DNA of 64,000 nucleotides from contig NC_023756.2 in the NCBI RefSeq assembly GCF_000499845.2, positions 36,711,880 to 36,775,879 of the forward strand. Direction: 5' to 3'. A model generated the notes under the pieces. The model did no database searches. It worked only from the letters and a program-made list of their open reading frames with translations, and was not told the DNA's origin. Below are positions 20,918-31,433 of the stretch, piece by piece (the first letter of the stretch is position 1; the number at the start of each line of letters is the position of its first letter). The DNA is from Phaseolus vulgaris (taxonomy: Eukaryota; Streptophyta; Magnoliopsida; Fabales; Fabaceae). The translations under genes and the position numbers were made by a program.

Positions 20918-23000
20918 CTAATTTTTTGGCACACTTCCTTGATCAAACACCTACAATATAAACATATATCACAATTAGAAATGTAAATCTGAAAAATAAA
21001 ACAAGTTATTTAAATTTTTTAAACATTACCGATGAACGATTGAACATAGTCAACTTAGGAGGCAATTGACCTTGATAACTTTGAAAGAAAAAATTCATCA
21101 TTATCTCAAATCTTTTTTCATGTTCTTCATATCTTTTTTCACGTTCTTCATATCTTTTATTTTGTTCATCCAATTGTGACTTTAATGCAATAACCTATAT
21201 TAAAACACAATTTATCATGAAAAAGAGTGAGAAAACCATATACATTAAAAAATTGCTACATAAGAAAATGCATGTTCAAAAACCTGATTCTCCAATTCTC
21301 TATAAGTAGTTGAAGATATCCCAGTGCGAGAATTTCTAGTATATCCAAACACATGAGAAGGGCAAGGTCCCAATCCCATCCCTCGAACACGACCACAATG
21401 TTCTTCACTTCCAAAGGCATGAGCTAGTGAATCATCAATTGATATATCATGTGAGAGGGAAGATGTATTTGACTCATATGCTTGAATCTTTTCCTACAAA
21501 TAATGAAAAAAGTTATAAATGAAGCTCACATCCAATTTGGTTGAGTTTTCATCTTTACAAAAATGATACTTACCCCAATCTCTCTTGCCCCATCATTCAC
21601 AAATTCTCTGTTAGCATGTTTATGTGTTGCTACCCATACTTCTCCCCTACTAACTTTGCGACCAAGCTCTTTCTCCTATAAAATGTAATAAAAGTATATG
21701 AATCATGATATATGATATAATAAAAATTATAGGAGAATCAAGTTACCATCTCATCTTTCTTCCGTGCAATGCTCTTGGATCCACCAGTATGAGGAACTGT
21801 TTGCTTCTTTCTATTATCCTTGTTCTTTTTGGTAATTTCCTAAGCATACATGTAGTAAAAGAACTAAATATAAATAAATCAACACTTTAAAGAATAAAGT
21901 AGTTTTTATTACCTTTGTCCTTGAATTTAAACGGTAGTGAACAAAAGAAGCCCAATGGTCTTTATTCATTACTTCTGGACACATTGCAATAATTTCATCT
22001 CTATTGTCTGTTCCATCATTTCTTTGTTGCCATAGTTGTTGCCTATACTCAGTCCACTTTGTGTTAAGTGATTTGAAGATATATCTTACATGAACATCAG
22101 AGTCAACTTCAAACTTAGCCTTCAAAATTATTACACAAGTAAATTTAAGATAATTTCAATATAATATCAATTAAAACACAGAAAAATCCAAAAGTAATTA
22201 CTTGAATGGTTTTCTTAAGTATATCTTCTTTGTAATCTTTGGGAATCTTCATCCAACTTTGATAGATAATAGGAAATGCATTAACATTTCTTGCAACATG
22301 ACCTAAAAACCTATTCAACAATGTTCCACTGTCATCAACTGGTTGGTTCTCGTTATTCCAGTTAACAAGAATCCTCTCACCAACAGATAAAAACCAGACA
22401 TCATTTGCTGTTAATTGTTTCCTAACCTTTTTGCCTTCACTATCTGTCAAAATTATTATTAGTTTAAGAGGGCGAACATAAAAAACAAATACAATGTGAG
22501 TTTGCAATGTATTGATTCAAGCTTACCAATGACATCAACAAGCAATGATCTTTTACGTGATACTTGCTTTGATTGTTCACTTTGCATCTCAATACCCACA
22601 TTTTCTTCCCTTTCTTCATCAGATTGTAAGCTTGGTGTAGGTTCAGATGTAGATTCATGGACAGATTCATTTGTATTATCAAATTGAAATTCAGGTGCAG
22701 AATTGTTCTTAGTAGTAGAAATCAACCTATGAGGTGCATGTGGGGGAGGAGGCTTCTTATTATTATTCTCTATAGGATGAGAACTCACATGAGGTGCTGC
22801 ATAATAATTAAATGAATACATGTGAAAAATAATATATTTTTTAAAGAGAATTCCAAATTAAAATATAAGTACAAACATCTCACTAAATGGAAGTTGTGTA
22901 TGAACTTACTTGAGTTATTAAGGGCTGCAAGTTGGTCAAAAGTGTTATTGAGAGTATCATGTTCTGTTGCTCTAGTCTTCTTGATGGACATTTTCTTCAT
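20918..23000 (-). CDS. TnpA-like CACTA protein (plant transposase, Transposase_24 family), nine exons, open
   Basis: Nine exons on the minus strand, each bounded by GT-AG, join in frame: 23000-22910, 22796-22527, 22443-22202, 22119-21913, 21839-21747, 21675-21574, 21493-21284, 21194-21030 and 20950-20918. They give 470 residues with no internal stop. The core fits the Transposase_24 (PF03004) family: WASFVHYRLNSRTK, then KQTVPHTGGSKSIARKKDE, then VSRGEVWVATHKHANREFVN and AREIGEKIQAYES. A C-terminal helical segment (about residues 406-440) repeats KRYEEREKRYEEHEKRFE and likely forms a coiled coil. The N-terminal 120 residues are Ser/Pro-rich and variable. In En/Spm, TnpA binds subterminal repeats and helps transposition. 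The start is the first ATG in exon 1 and could be internal. The partner TNP2 gene upstream is dead. Confidence 0.85.
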
Positions 23001-23139
23001 CTTCAGGTATTCTTGAAATAATAACATTAATACAAGTCAAAATAGAAATTCAATAAATCATAATATAATGCATGTATAAACAATAATGTATAAGTAATAA
23101 GGATGATAATTTAAACAAAAATAATATACAAGTGTTCAA

Positions 23140-25507
23140 TTAAAAATAGGACCTTGTTAACGATATACTCCCTTCTCCATTGACAAATAAAGTTTCAAAA
23201 TTGTTTTGTACAAATGCTTCACATTCATGAAAAGTGACATCATTATCTTCTCCCATGTCATATAAGTCTCGTGGCTTTAGATGCACAGGAATGCTCCAAT
23301 CTTTAGCTAATTCATCCACTACATAATAAACCATTTGTGCTTCTTTAGCTTGGATGTATGGTTCATCATCATCATTATCACCAATGTGTATCAAACGTGT
23401 AAAGTTTACTAGTGTAAATCCAAGATCATCTGTCATAATCCCTCTAGAAGTAGTTGTATTAGCCCACATACATTTGAACAAAGTAACAGAAAATCGACCA
23501 TTATAGTTTATCTCAATTATGCCTACCAATTTTCCATAATAAGGCACACCCCCAAATTGCATTTGATTGTCGATGCTACTTGCATAACTCTTTGTCCCAA
23601 AAGTACCAAATATCCCACTGTTTTGTGTTTTAAGTCCTTCATCTCTCTCCAATGTACGGAACTTGAAGCCATTTTATTGTAAGCATTGTAACGTTTTGCA
23701 CAATCAATTGGTCCCATAGCTAAGAACTTTAAATCATCTGAGTGAGGTCCATTCAACTCATTTCTTATCTAAAAAAGAGGAAAATATGATCAAAACAATT
23801 CTTTATATTCAATATAATCAAAAGTCAACAATATAAATTATACATACACGACGAGAAAACCATTCTGCAAATTCTCTATGAACCCTCTTATCTATCACAG
23901 AGGATGACCATGTACGACTTCTTAATTGTCTTCGTATAATGTCTCTAAATTCTCTAAATTAAATAAATAATAATTACATGGTTAGTGTTCAATTGCAGAT
24001 GAATCATAATAAGTTATAAAGTCAAAGTACTTACTGAAGGAAAGGGTCAACTTGGGCACAATTAGTCAATATATGACGATGTGCTTGTAACTTTTCCTTT
24101 GCTGATAAAGAGAAGTAAGTAAAAGACCCAATTGGTTTTCCAACAGGTGGAAACAAAGTGCTTGCACTAGATGATATAGTGTCTGGTTCATCATTAACAC
24201 GCCTTATTCGATTAAATACAGTCTCAATTTCATTTAAATATCTTGAACAAAATGTTAAAGACTCTTCAGCCATGTAGCCTTCAGCTATTGAGCCTTCTGG
24301 TTGTGCCTTGTTACGCACATAAGAATTCAACTTTCCTAAATATCTCTTAATGGGATACATCCATCTATACTAGACAGGTCCTCCAAGCTCGACATCTTCC
24401 ACCAAATGCACAATCAAATGAACCATGATTGTAAAAAATGCAGGAGGAAATAATATCTCCATGTGACATAATGTGAGAACAACTCTATTTTGCAGTTGGT
24501 TAAGTTCATCCACTTTTAAAACTTTACTGCATAAGTTTCTAAAAAATGAACACAAATCAATCAAAACATAGCACACTTCCTTAGGGAGTGTCTTTCTCAT
24601 TGCTAAAGGTAGAAGTTGCTCCATCAAAACATGTGAATCATGACTTTTCAATCCTCCAAGCTTACATTGTTTGACATCAACACATCTACTAATGTTACTT
24701 GAGTAGCCATCTGGAACAGTGATGTTCTTTAGTGTTGTCAGAAATGTATGCTTATTTTCTTTTGTCAATGTATATATAGCAGGAAGATATTTATTATTTT
24801 CATCAGGCCAAAGATCAGGTCTAACACCCCAATCTTTTAAGTCCTTTCGTGCCTTTAGGTTATCTTTTGATTTTTTTTCCTTGGTTCAATAATGTATACA
24901 CCACATTATCACATACATTTTTTTCAATGTGCATAACATCTAGATTATGGTGCAATAAATTGTTTACCCAATAAGGAAGTTCAAAAAATATACTTTTTTT
25001 TCGCCATTGTAGAGGGCCATCAATAGCTTGGTGATCTCTGCGTTGTCTTTTCCCCAGTTCCTCAACTTCTGGTTCTTTCCCAAATATAATATTGACATTC
25101 TCAACTTGTCTTAAGACATCTATTCCTGATATTGTCAAAGGAGGATTTCTATTTTCCACACTTCCATCAAAATGAATGCGGGCTAATCTAAATTTGTGTC
25201 TTGCATTTAACCAACGTCGATGATTCATGAAACAAAATTTACCCTGAATCTTCTTAGGAGTAGTGTCAAAATTACACCTAGGACAAGCCAACCCAGTATG
25301 TGTATTCCACCCAGATAAGGTTTCAAGACCAGGAAAATCACTAATGGTCCACAATATAGCTGCATGCATATTAAACACTTCATTGCTATATGAATCAAAA
25401 GTTTTAACTCTATTGTTCCATAGCTCTTTTAATTCTTCAATTAATCGCCTTAAATATACATCAATATCATTTCCTGGTGCTCTTTTAGCAGGAATGATCA
25501 TGGAAAG
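23140..25507 (-). pseudogene. TNP2 transposase of CACTA 2, middle and C-terminal part
   Basis: This continues the gene cut at 37496. From 25507 downward it encodes the DDE region (MIIPAKRAPGNDIDVYLRRL; PCHNT-like LETLSGWNTHTGLACPRC; LPYWVNNLLHHNLDVMHIEK), then DUF4218 (GLKSHDSHVLMEQLLPLAMR; YRWMYPIKRYLGKLNSY). After introns at about 24045-23954 and 23847-23769 comes DUF4216 (PYYGKLVGIIEINYNGRFSV; GFTLVNFTRLIHIGD). Breaks visible are a frameshift in an A run near 24880, an amber stop at 24370-24372 in the GGPV-YRWMYP motif where Gln is common, and a frameshift near 23670. Intact family members cut and join the transposon ends. This copy cannot, because it also carries a 12-kb insertion. Confidence 0.9.
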
Positions 25508-26325
25508 TGATCCTGCCTGTTGACCAAAACGTTGGAACTTGCCTCGTCAATGGATCGACGTGTGCACCGTTTCAACCTCCGTCCTTCGTCACGATCCACC
25601 TCAAGAACCTGCAAAAGAACAGAGCGGCGCCGCTGCGGCCGATCGACTCCAACGCCCAAGTCAATGACTGAACCACCAAATACTTCAAGAGCAAACACTC
25701 AAGAACTCTCAAGGAACCGTGCAATGTTCTCTCTCACAGTATGCTCAAGAACTCGCAAGCGTAAAGAATACAATCTGAACGTGCGTACCTCAGAAGTTCG
25801 TTGGGAAACCCTTTTATACCTGGTCACTTTCTCTCTCCTGGCAGTTACACACCTGGACACGTGGATCGCACCCAGTCGTACACGTGCCATCATCTGGAGC
25901 CTCCTTGACTTGGGCGCTGCTTCTGACTCTCCTTTGGCTAAGTTACTTATGCATGGTGCTGCCCAGTGCATAGCTAACTTGGGAGCGCGATCTCTACTAG
26001 AACTGGCGAGTTAGGGTGCCTTCGTACACCTTCCCTGTGGTCTCGCCGGCCGCCTTCATAATCTGCACCATCTTCATCTTTGGCGATGTGCTTGCTCCGG
26101 CGATCTCCAATCACTTGGTCGCCTGAGTTTACATCTGGCGACTTCATCTTTAACCCGGTGATCGCCGGTTCTGGTATGCTGGAGATCGGAGCACGCCAAC
26201 TTAATAACTGGCGACTACACGAGTCCCTCGACTTCCTTCCCTTCTGCCAACCTGGCGTCTTGTCAACACGCCTATACTGTAGCTGGATGCCACGTCATCA
26301 CTTCCGACTACCAGGGCGGTACACA
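25508..26325 (-). repeat. 3' LTR of the Tat element (left copy)
   Basis: This 818-bp LTR reads on the minus strand from TGTGTACCGCC to GGCAGGATCA. A G-rich polypurine tract (AGACTGGGGGGCT on the minus strand, 26326-26340) adjoins it as expected for the 3' LTR. A TATA-like sequence is not obvious. Open frames here on both strands are shared with the other LTR and show no domain. Confidence 0.93.
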
Positions 26326-26341
26326 AGCCCCCCAGTCTTAA
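26326..26341 (-). other. Polypurine tract of the Tat element
   Basis: On the minus strand the sequence AAGACTGGGGGGCT lies immediately before the 3' LTR. It contains a run of six G and is the likely primer for plus-strand DNA synthesis. Confidence 0.8.
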
Positions 26342-26893
26342 GCGAAGACTTGTCCAGCGAAAGGACTGAAGGAGTCACGTCATCTACGTGGCACTGGCGC
26401 AGAATTCCAAGCGGTTGTACTTTCTGCTCCTCTGACGCTCCACCAAACATTTCCCCATCGTTCGACACGTGGCTTCATCAACGGTTACCTTCAGTTAATG
26501 TTTGCGCTTCCCAAACCCACTTCGAAAAACCCTTAAACCCATTTCGCTCCACTGTTCCATCACTTTCTTCGTATTCTCAGACGCTCCAACTCTCTTCTGC
26601 AAAAAAGTTCTCAACGTTCCTCAACTTCCCGAATCACCAACTTCCTTCATCGCTCTTCCTTCACCAACTTTCTGCTGATTTTTCCTGCATTTTAACCGAT
26701 TCGCATCATCCTTTAACTGTCTGGTGCATACGTTGTGGGTTGTTTTCTCCATTTCTCCTTTCTCGTAACTTAGGGCTCCGTCAGCGTCACAATGAACCTA
26801 CGTTCGTTCGTTTTTCACCCTTTTCTCATGATCGAGTCAGCCTCTGCGAACCCTGATCATTTTTCCTTTTCTTTTTCCTCCGCAGCTTCCGCA

Positions 26894-29518
26894 ATGACTC
26901 GCTCAAAGATCACCCCAAATCCTCCTCCTTCATCACGAAACCCCTCCTCACAAGCACACGACCCACCGCGAGCACGTGGTGCTTCGTCTTCTCAGGCTGA
27001 GAGGCCTGCACCCTCTCGCCCCAACTTGGCTCAGGCCACTCCCCCTGTCGCCGGAGGAGCCTCTGTTTCCTCCCCAGACTTCAAAAAACTGTACCCATGG
27101 GCCACCTTGACTTTGTTGAGGGAAACATCTTCTGTAAACTCTGCTGGGGCAGTTCTGCGATTGAAGAAAGGGGACGAGCCTCACCAATCATTCCATAAGG
27201 AGCACGACGAAAAGATGACGATGCTACCTTGCCCTCCCGACATGCCGGTGTGTGTTGACGATAAGGGGAACACCGGCGGGTTGTTCTGCCTCATCTACAC
27301 CACCCTGTTCAAGAAGGTGAAACTTAGGTTTCCCTTCACCCATTTTGAAAGGGAGCTTCTCACCGAGTTCGATATCGCCGCCGCCCAGCTCCATCCCAAC
27401 AGCTAGGCGTTCGTACGGGCTTTTCAAATAATGTGCGACCACTTGGGGCTGCCAGCGTCAGTGGACGTTTTCTTATTTCTCTTTGAAGCCAAGCACCCGG
27501 GAGATCGCTTATGGGTAAGCTTGAACGGGATTGCTGGGAGGTCGATCCTCTCTATCTTCCAGCAATCCTACAAAGACTGGAAGGGCAAGTTCGTCCAGGT
27601 GCACCCTAATGAGAAGGACGCCTCTCTGCTCGACGGTTTCCCCTTGTATTGGGTAAACAAGGGGAACAAAGAGTCCAAGAGTAGCTTCAGGAGGCCAAGA
27701 AGTCCTTATAGCATGGGTGCCTTGGACAGAGACCTCTGCTTCTTCTGGAAGAGCGTGGCAGATGCCAACATCACCTTCCTCACCACCACGCTCATCTGCT
27801 TCCAGTTCTTCGAGGACCAACTCGAAATTCGCATAGGTTAGAACGTCTAAGTCTTTATTCTAACATTACCTCTGTTAACTATTTCTGGGCGTCTTGTGCG
27901 TTGTGCGCAAGACTTTGGTTTTATTTTTCTGCACCATTTATCTGCTTTACTGCATACTGCCTTATGCATTTATTTTCTCTCTGAGCTAACCCATGCATTT
28001 TTGCTCTATGCAGATAATATGTTGGGCCAGGGCAAGCTCGCTGAACTGAGGGCGCTCGCCCGAACCCACGGGTTGGCATCGGGTTCCCAAACCGTGCCAA
28101 ACTCGGTGGTGGAGATCGCCGCCGCACAGGGCCAATCGCCACCAAAAGGCCCAACTCCTCCCGATGTCCAACCCGCCAATCAACGCAAAAAGCTTGTCCT
28201 CAGGAAACCCAAGAGGAAAGCCCCTCAAGTATTCCACGAGGAGGAAGAGGAAGACGACGAGGCAACTGAAGATGGCCTCGTCACGAAGAGGAAGAGGGTG
28301 GCACCTTCTTCACCACCTGCTCCACCCCCTCTTCCAACATCAACACCACCATCTACACCTGCTCCTCCTCCAACATTGCCACCCCCACCAGCTCCTGTCT
28401 CACCAGTCCAAGCAATTCCATTGGCGTCTGCGCCACCTGCGATTGAGGCCCCCGAGCCAAACTTCATGGAGGACCCCCCGAGCGCCTCCACGCCTTATGT
28501 AACAGCTGGAGGGGGTCCTCCTTCAAATGCCTCAACCGCAGACGTTGCTCCAATCGGGGATGAGGTTGCCCATAACTCTCCAATTCTGATTATTGAATCC
28601 CCGACGTCGCCACCACGCCAAGAAGCACCCGCTGAACAACCAATTCAAGAAGGTGGCGGCGAAAACCAACAACGAGCCCACCCGGTGCCTCCACCAACAA
28701 ACCTCTCTCTTGAGGTCACGAGGATGTGGGAGCCCTTCTCAGCAAAGCTAAAGATGATGGCGGAGGACTTCCCCGCCATTATATCTAGAGCTGTGGAGAG
28801 CTCCACCAGGAAGCTCCAGGATGACCTCTTCACCCTTCGAACTGAGAATAGCACTATAAGGGTTGAGGTGGAGAAGTTATCCTTCAATCTGACACTCGCC
28901 GAGATTGAACACTCCCGAGTAGAAGATGCAATGAGCACCGAGATCCGGGTGGCGCGCAAGGAGGCCACCGATCTCCGCCATAAGGTACAGCTCCTGGCTC
29001 AAGAGAAGATTGAGCTAGAGAGCAAGCTGGTGCCTTATCACGTCAAAGTGGCTGACCTGGAGGCCTTGATAAAAACTGACGCCGCCAAGGTGAAGAAACT
29101 GGAGCAAAGGTCAGCCGATCGGCAGGTCTTCCTGGGAGCGGTGGAAAAAGAAAGGGACGACACCATGGCGAAGCTTGCTGAAGCCAACAAAGAGAAGGGG
29201 AAGATCGCTGCTGAGCTGGGCCAGGTGCAGGCAGAATCCAAGAAGGTTGCTGAAGACCTTCTTCAAGCTCAGGAAACCATCGAAAAACTCAAGAAGCAAG
29301 CTGAAGAGCTGGAGCAGCAGAACGAGGGGCTGAAGAAAGAAGCTGAAGAACTCAAGAAATAGATCGAAGAGCTTAATCTGAGTTCTGCCCAAATTCTTGC
29401 TGCTGGATTCGAGGCCGCACGGGAACAGTTTGCCTGCTTGTTCCCCGATCTGGATCTTAGCATGGTGTCCCTTAACAACGAGGTGGTGGATGGGAAGGTG
29501 GTTCCCGCTGAAGACTGA
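26894..29518 (+). pseudogene. Antisense accessory gene of the Tat element (putative gypsy-type transposon family), two exons
   Basis: The gene runs opposite to gag-pol. Exon 1 (26894-27836) and exon 2 (28014-29518) join in frame across a 177-bp intron with GT-AG borders and a branch-point-like CTAAC at 27986-27990. The product would be about 815 residues. Exon 1 matches the family named 'putative gypsy type transposon' (PF04195): YPWATLTLLRE, FPFTHFERELLTEFDIAAAQ, DRLWVSLNGIAG, RDLCFFWKSV. Exon 2 has basic nuclear-signal-like stretches (LRKPKRKAP; TKRKRV), a Pro-rich segment, then about 200 residues of Glu/Lys-rich coiled coil. Two amber codons, at 27404-27406 and 29360-29362, interrupt it, yet the frame stays open beyond both. 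Grande-type Tat elements carry comparable antisense genes of unknown role. Confidence 0.8.
27837..28013 (+). other. Intron in the antisense accessory gene
   Basis: The donor is ATAG/GTTAGA at 27836-27842 and the acceptor is CTATGCAG/ATAA ending at 28013. The tract before the acceptor is pyrimidine-rich and contains CTGAGCTAAC, a good plant branch-point match about 25 bases upstream. Splicing converts a codon split as G/AT and joins two otherwise separate frames; without it a TAG at 27839 ends exon 1. Confidence 0.8.
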
Positions 29519-30119
29519 TCAATTTCCTCCATCCACTACCTTTATGCTTTCACCTTGCATACAATTGTAATAAACTTTATATTTTCCTGTACACGTGCCT
29601 TAAACTGACGTTTACTTTAATGATAAAATCTCTGTATTTCCTCTTGCAACTTCTTTGGCTGCTTTAACTTCCCTTGCACAATTTGCTTCAAGAAATTAAC
29701 TTAGCGATTTCGTAGGCACGATCTTATACTTAACTGCTTCGAACCACTTCGATTTCGAACAACAATCACTCCAACAACTTGTAATCTTAAGATAACGAAC
29801 CTTAGCGTAAAATCACTCTTCAAACAACGAACTTTAACTCAACTAATGGCTTAAGACATTACTTTACCCGATCTGCTTCATCAAAACAGGTCTTTAACTT
29901 TCCCGCCACTGTTTGAACTTTTCCTGGTCGCCAAAGACTCTTGGCGATATCAGCTTCTTTCTGGCTCCACAACTTGGCCATTGTTCCTTCATCTGGGGGT
30001 AGAGGCGCCTTTCGAATCCTTCTCTACCTCCTTGAGCTTCAGAACAAGAGACCGGGTGGCTAGGCGTTCTCTTCGAACCTACCTTAGCCATCCTCCACAC
30101 TTCTTCCACCCTTTACACC
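29519..30119. other. Tat element spacer, 3' of the antisense gene
   Basis: No gene is seen. This region probably includes the 3' untranslated region of the antisense gene and leads into the tandem-repeat block. Confidence 0.4.
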
Positions 30120-30640
30120 ATACCTGAACTCGTTCGAGACGAGAAGGATTTTATCTTGCCTAAACTCGCTCATCGGCGAGAAGGTCTTTAACTCGCCTGA
30201 ACTCGCTCATAGGCGAGAAGGTCTTTAACTTGCCTCTACGTTGCCCCGGGGGTTACATCTCCTCTACCCTCGGAAACACTGAGGACTTTTTGCTGGTGCC
30301 TCTACATTGCCCCAGGGGTTACATCTTCTCGCCCCCAGAAACACTGAGGACTTTTCACTGGTGCCTCTACATTGCCCCAGGGGTTACATCTTCTCGCCCC
30401 CAGAAACACTGAGGACTTTTTGCTCTTCCTCGCCTGCGCTCGCTTGACGGCGAGGAGGTCTTTATCTCGCCTCAGAACGCGCGTGGGCGTTGAGGTCTTT
30501 TAACTGGTGCCTCCGATCGCCGAAAGACGATGAGGACTTTAACTTTAACTGGTGCCTCCGATCGCCGAAAGACGATGAGGACTTAAACTTTAACTGGTGC
30601 CTCCAATCGCCGAAAGACGATGAGGACTTAAAACCCTTTA
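30120..30640. repeat. Three adjacent tandem-repeat arrays in the Tat element spacer
   Basis: Array one (about 30120-30230) has about three copies of a 48-50-bp unit containing CTCGCTCATCGGCGAGAAGG, whose core is palindromic. Array two (30233-30424) has three copies of a unit of about 64 bp containing TTGCCCCAGGGGTTACATCT. Array three (about 30498-30640) has three copies of a 48-bp unit containing GATCGCCGAAAGACGATGAG. All three end with a variant of GAGGACTTT or AGGTCTTTAACT, so they may share a common origin. Short tandem arrays in this position are known from plant Tat/Ogre elements. Confidence 0.88.
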
Positions 30641-30878
30641 GAAAGCGTGCAATATATCTTTACTTGCCTTAAATCACATATAAGTGACAAGGTCTTTCTT
30701 CAAAACTTTCTGAAAACAACAATCATGCAATCTAAAACGACTTTGAGCTTCGAAAACTCTTCTTTATTGGGTGGCCTCGTTAAAAACCCTCCTTAGGGAA
30801 AAAAGAGTGCCCCCTTCAAACTGTTTTAACAGAGACATTGTAATATAATTTCGTGTTTGTCTTTACTTACAAAGCTTC

Positions 30879-31433
30879 TTAACTGTAATACAACGTCAGG
30901 TGCGTGGCGTTCCAAGTGCGAGGAATCGCCCCTCCTTCCAATGTCTCTAAGCGGTAGGCGCCGTTCCCGAGCGCCTCGGTTATTCTGAACAGTCCCGTCC
31001 ACTTGGGCGACAGTTTATTCTCCATCTCGTACTGGTGGGCTTTCCTCATCACCAAGTCGCCTTCTCTGAACTGTCTCGGCATCACCTTCGAGTTATATCT
31101 TCGTTCAATCCTTCTCTTCACCGCTTCAGCCTTCAATCTCGCCTCTTCCCTGACTTCATCCAGTAGATCCAGGTTCAACCTTCTCTCCTCATTCGAGTCT
31201 TCCTCTACGAAGTTCTGGAATCTCGGCGAGCTCTCCTGGATCTCCACTGGAATCATTGCGTCGCATCCATAGACCAAGCTGAACGGGGTCTCATGGGTTC
31301 CTGACTGCTCAGTGGTGTGGTACGCCCAGACTATACGGGGTACCTCCTCAGCCCAGCTTCCTTTGGCTTTCTCTAGCCTTCTCTTCAACCCTCTCAGCAA
31401 CACCCGATTAGCTGACTCTACTTGGCCATTTGT
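30879..31433 (-). pseudogene. Tat pol, integrase C-terminal part
   Basis: This is the end of the minus-strand polyprotein. It begins just after the amber codon at 31434-31436 with TNGQVESANRVLLRGLKRRL, which supplies the third catalytic residue (Glu) of the integrase D,D-35-E triad. It continues with WAEEVPRIVWAYHTTEQSGT and PFSLVYGCDAMIPVE, then a C-terminal region (LVMRKAHQYEMENKLSPKWT) resembling the integrase tail that binds DNA. The frame ends naturally at 30879 after LTLYYS. No chromodomain is seen, as expected for Tat. Confidence 0.9.

Noticed and set aside
26080..26856. 258-codon plus-strand open frame across the Tat LTR edge
   Set aside because: Most of it is LTR sequence, the other LTR shows the same frame, and its composition has no domain. 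The antisense gene proper starts at 26894 in another frame.
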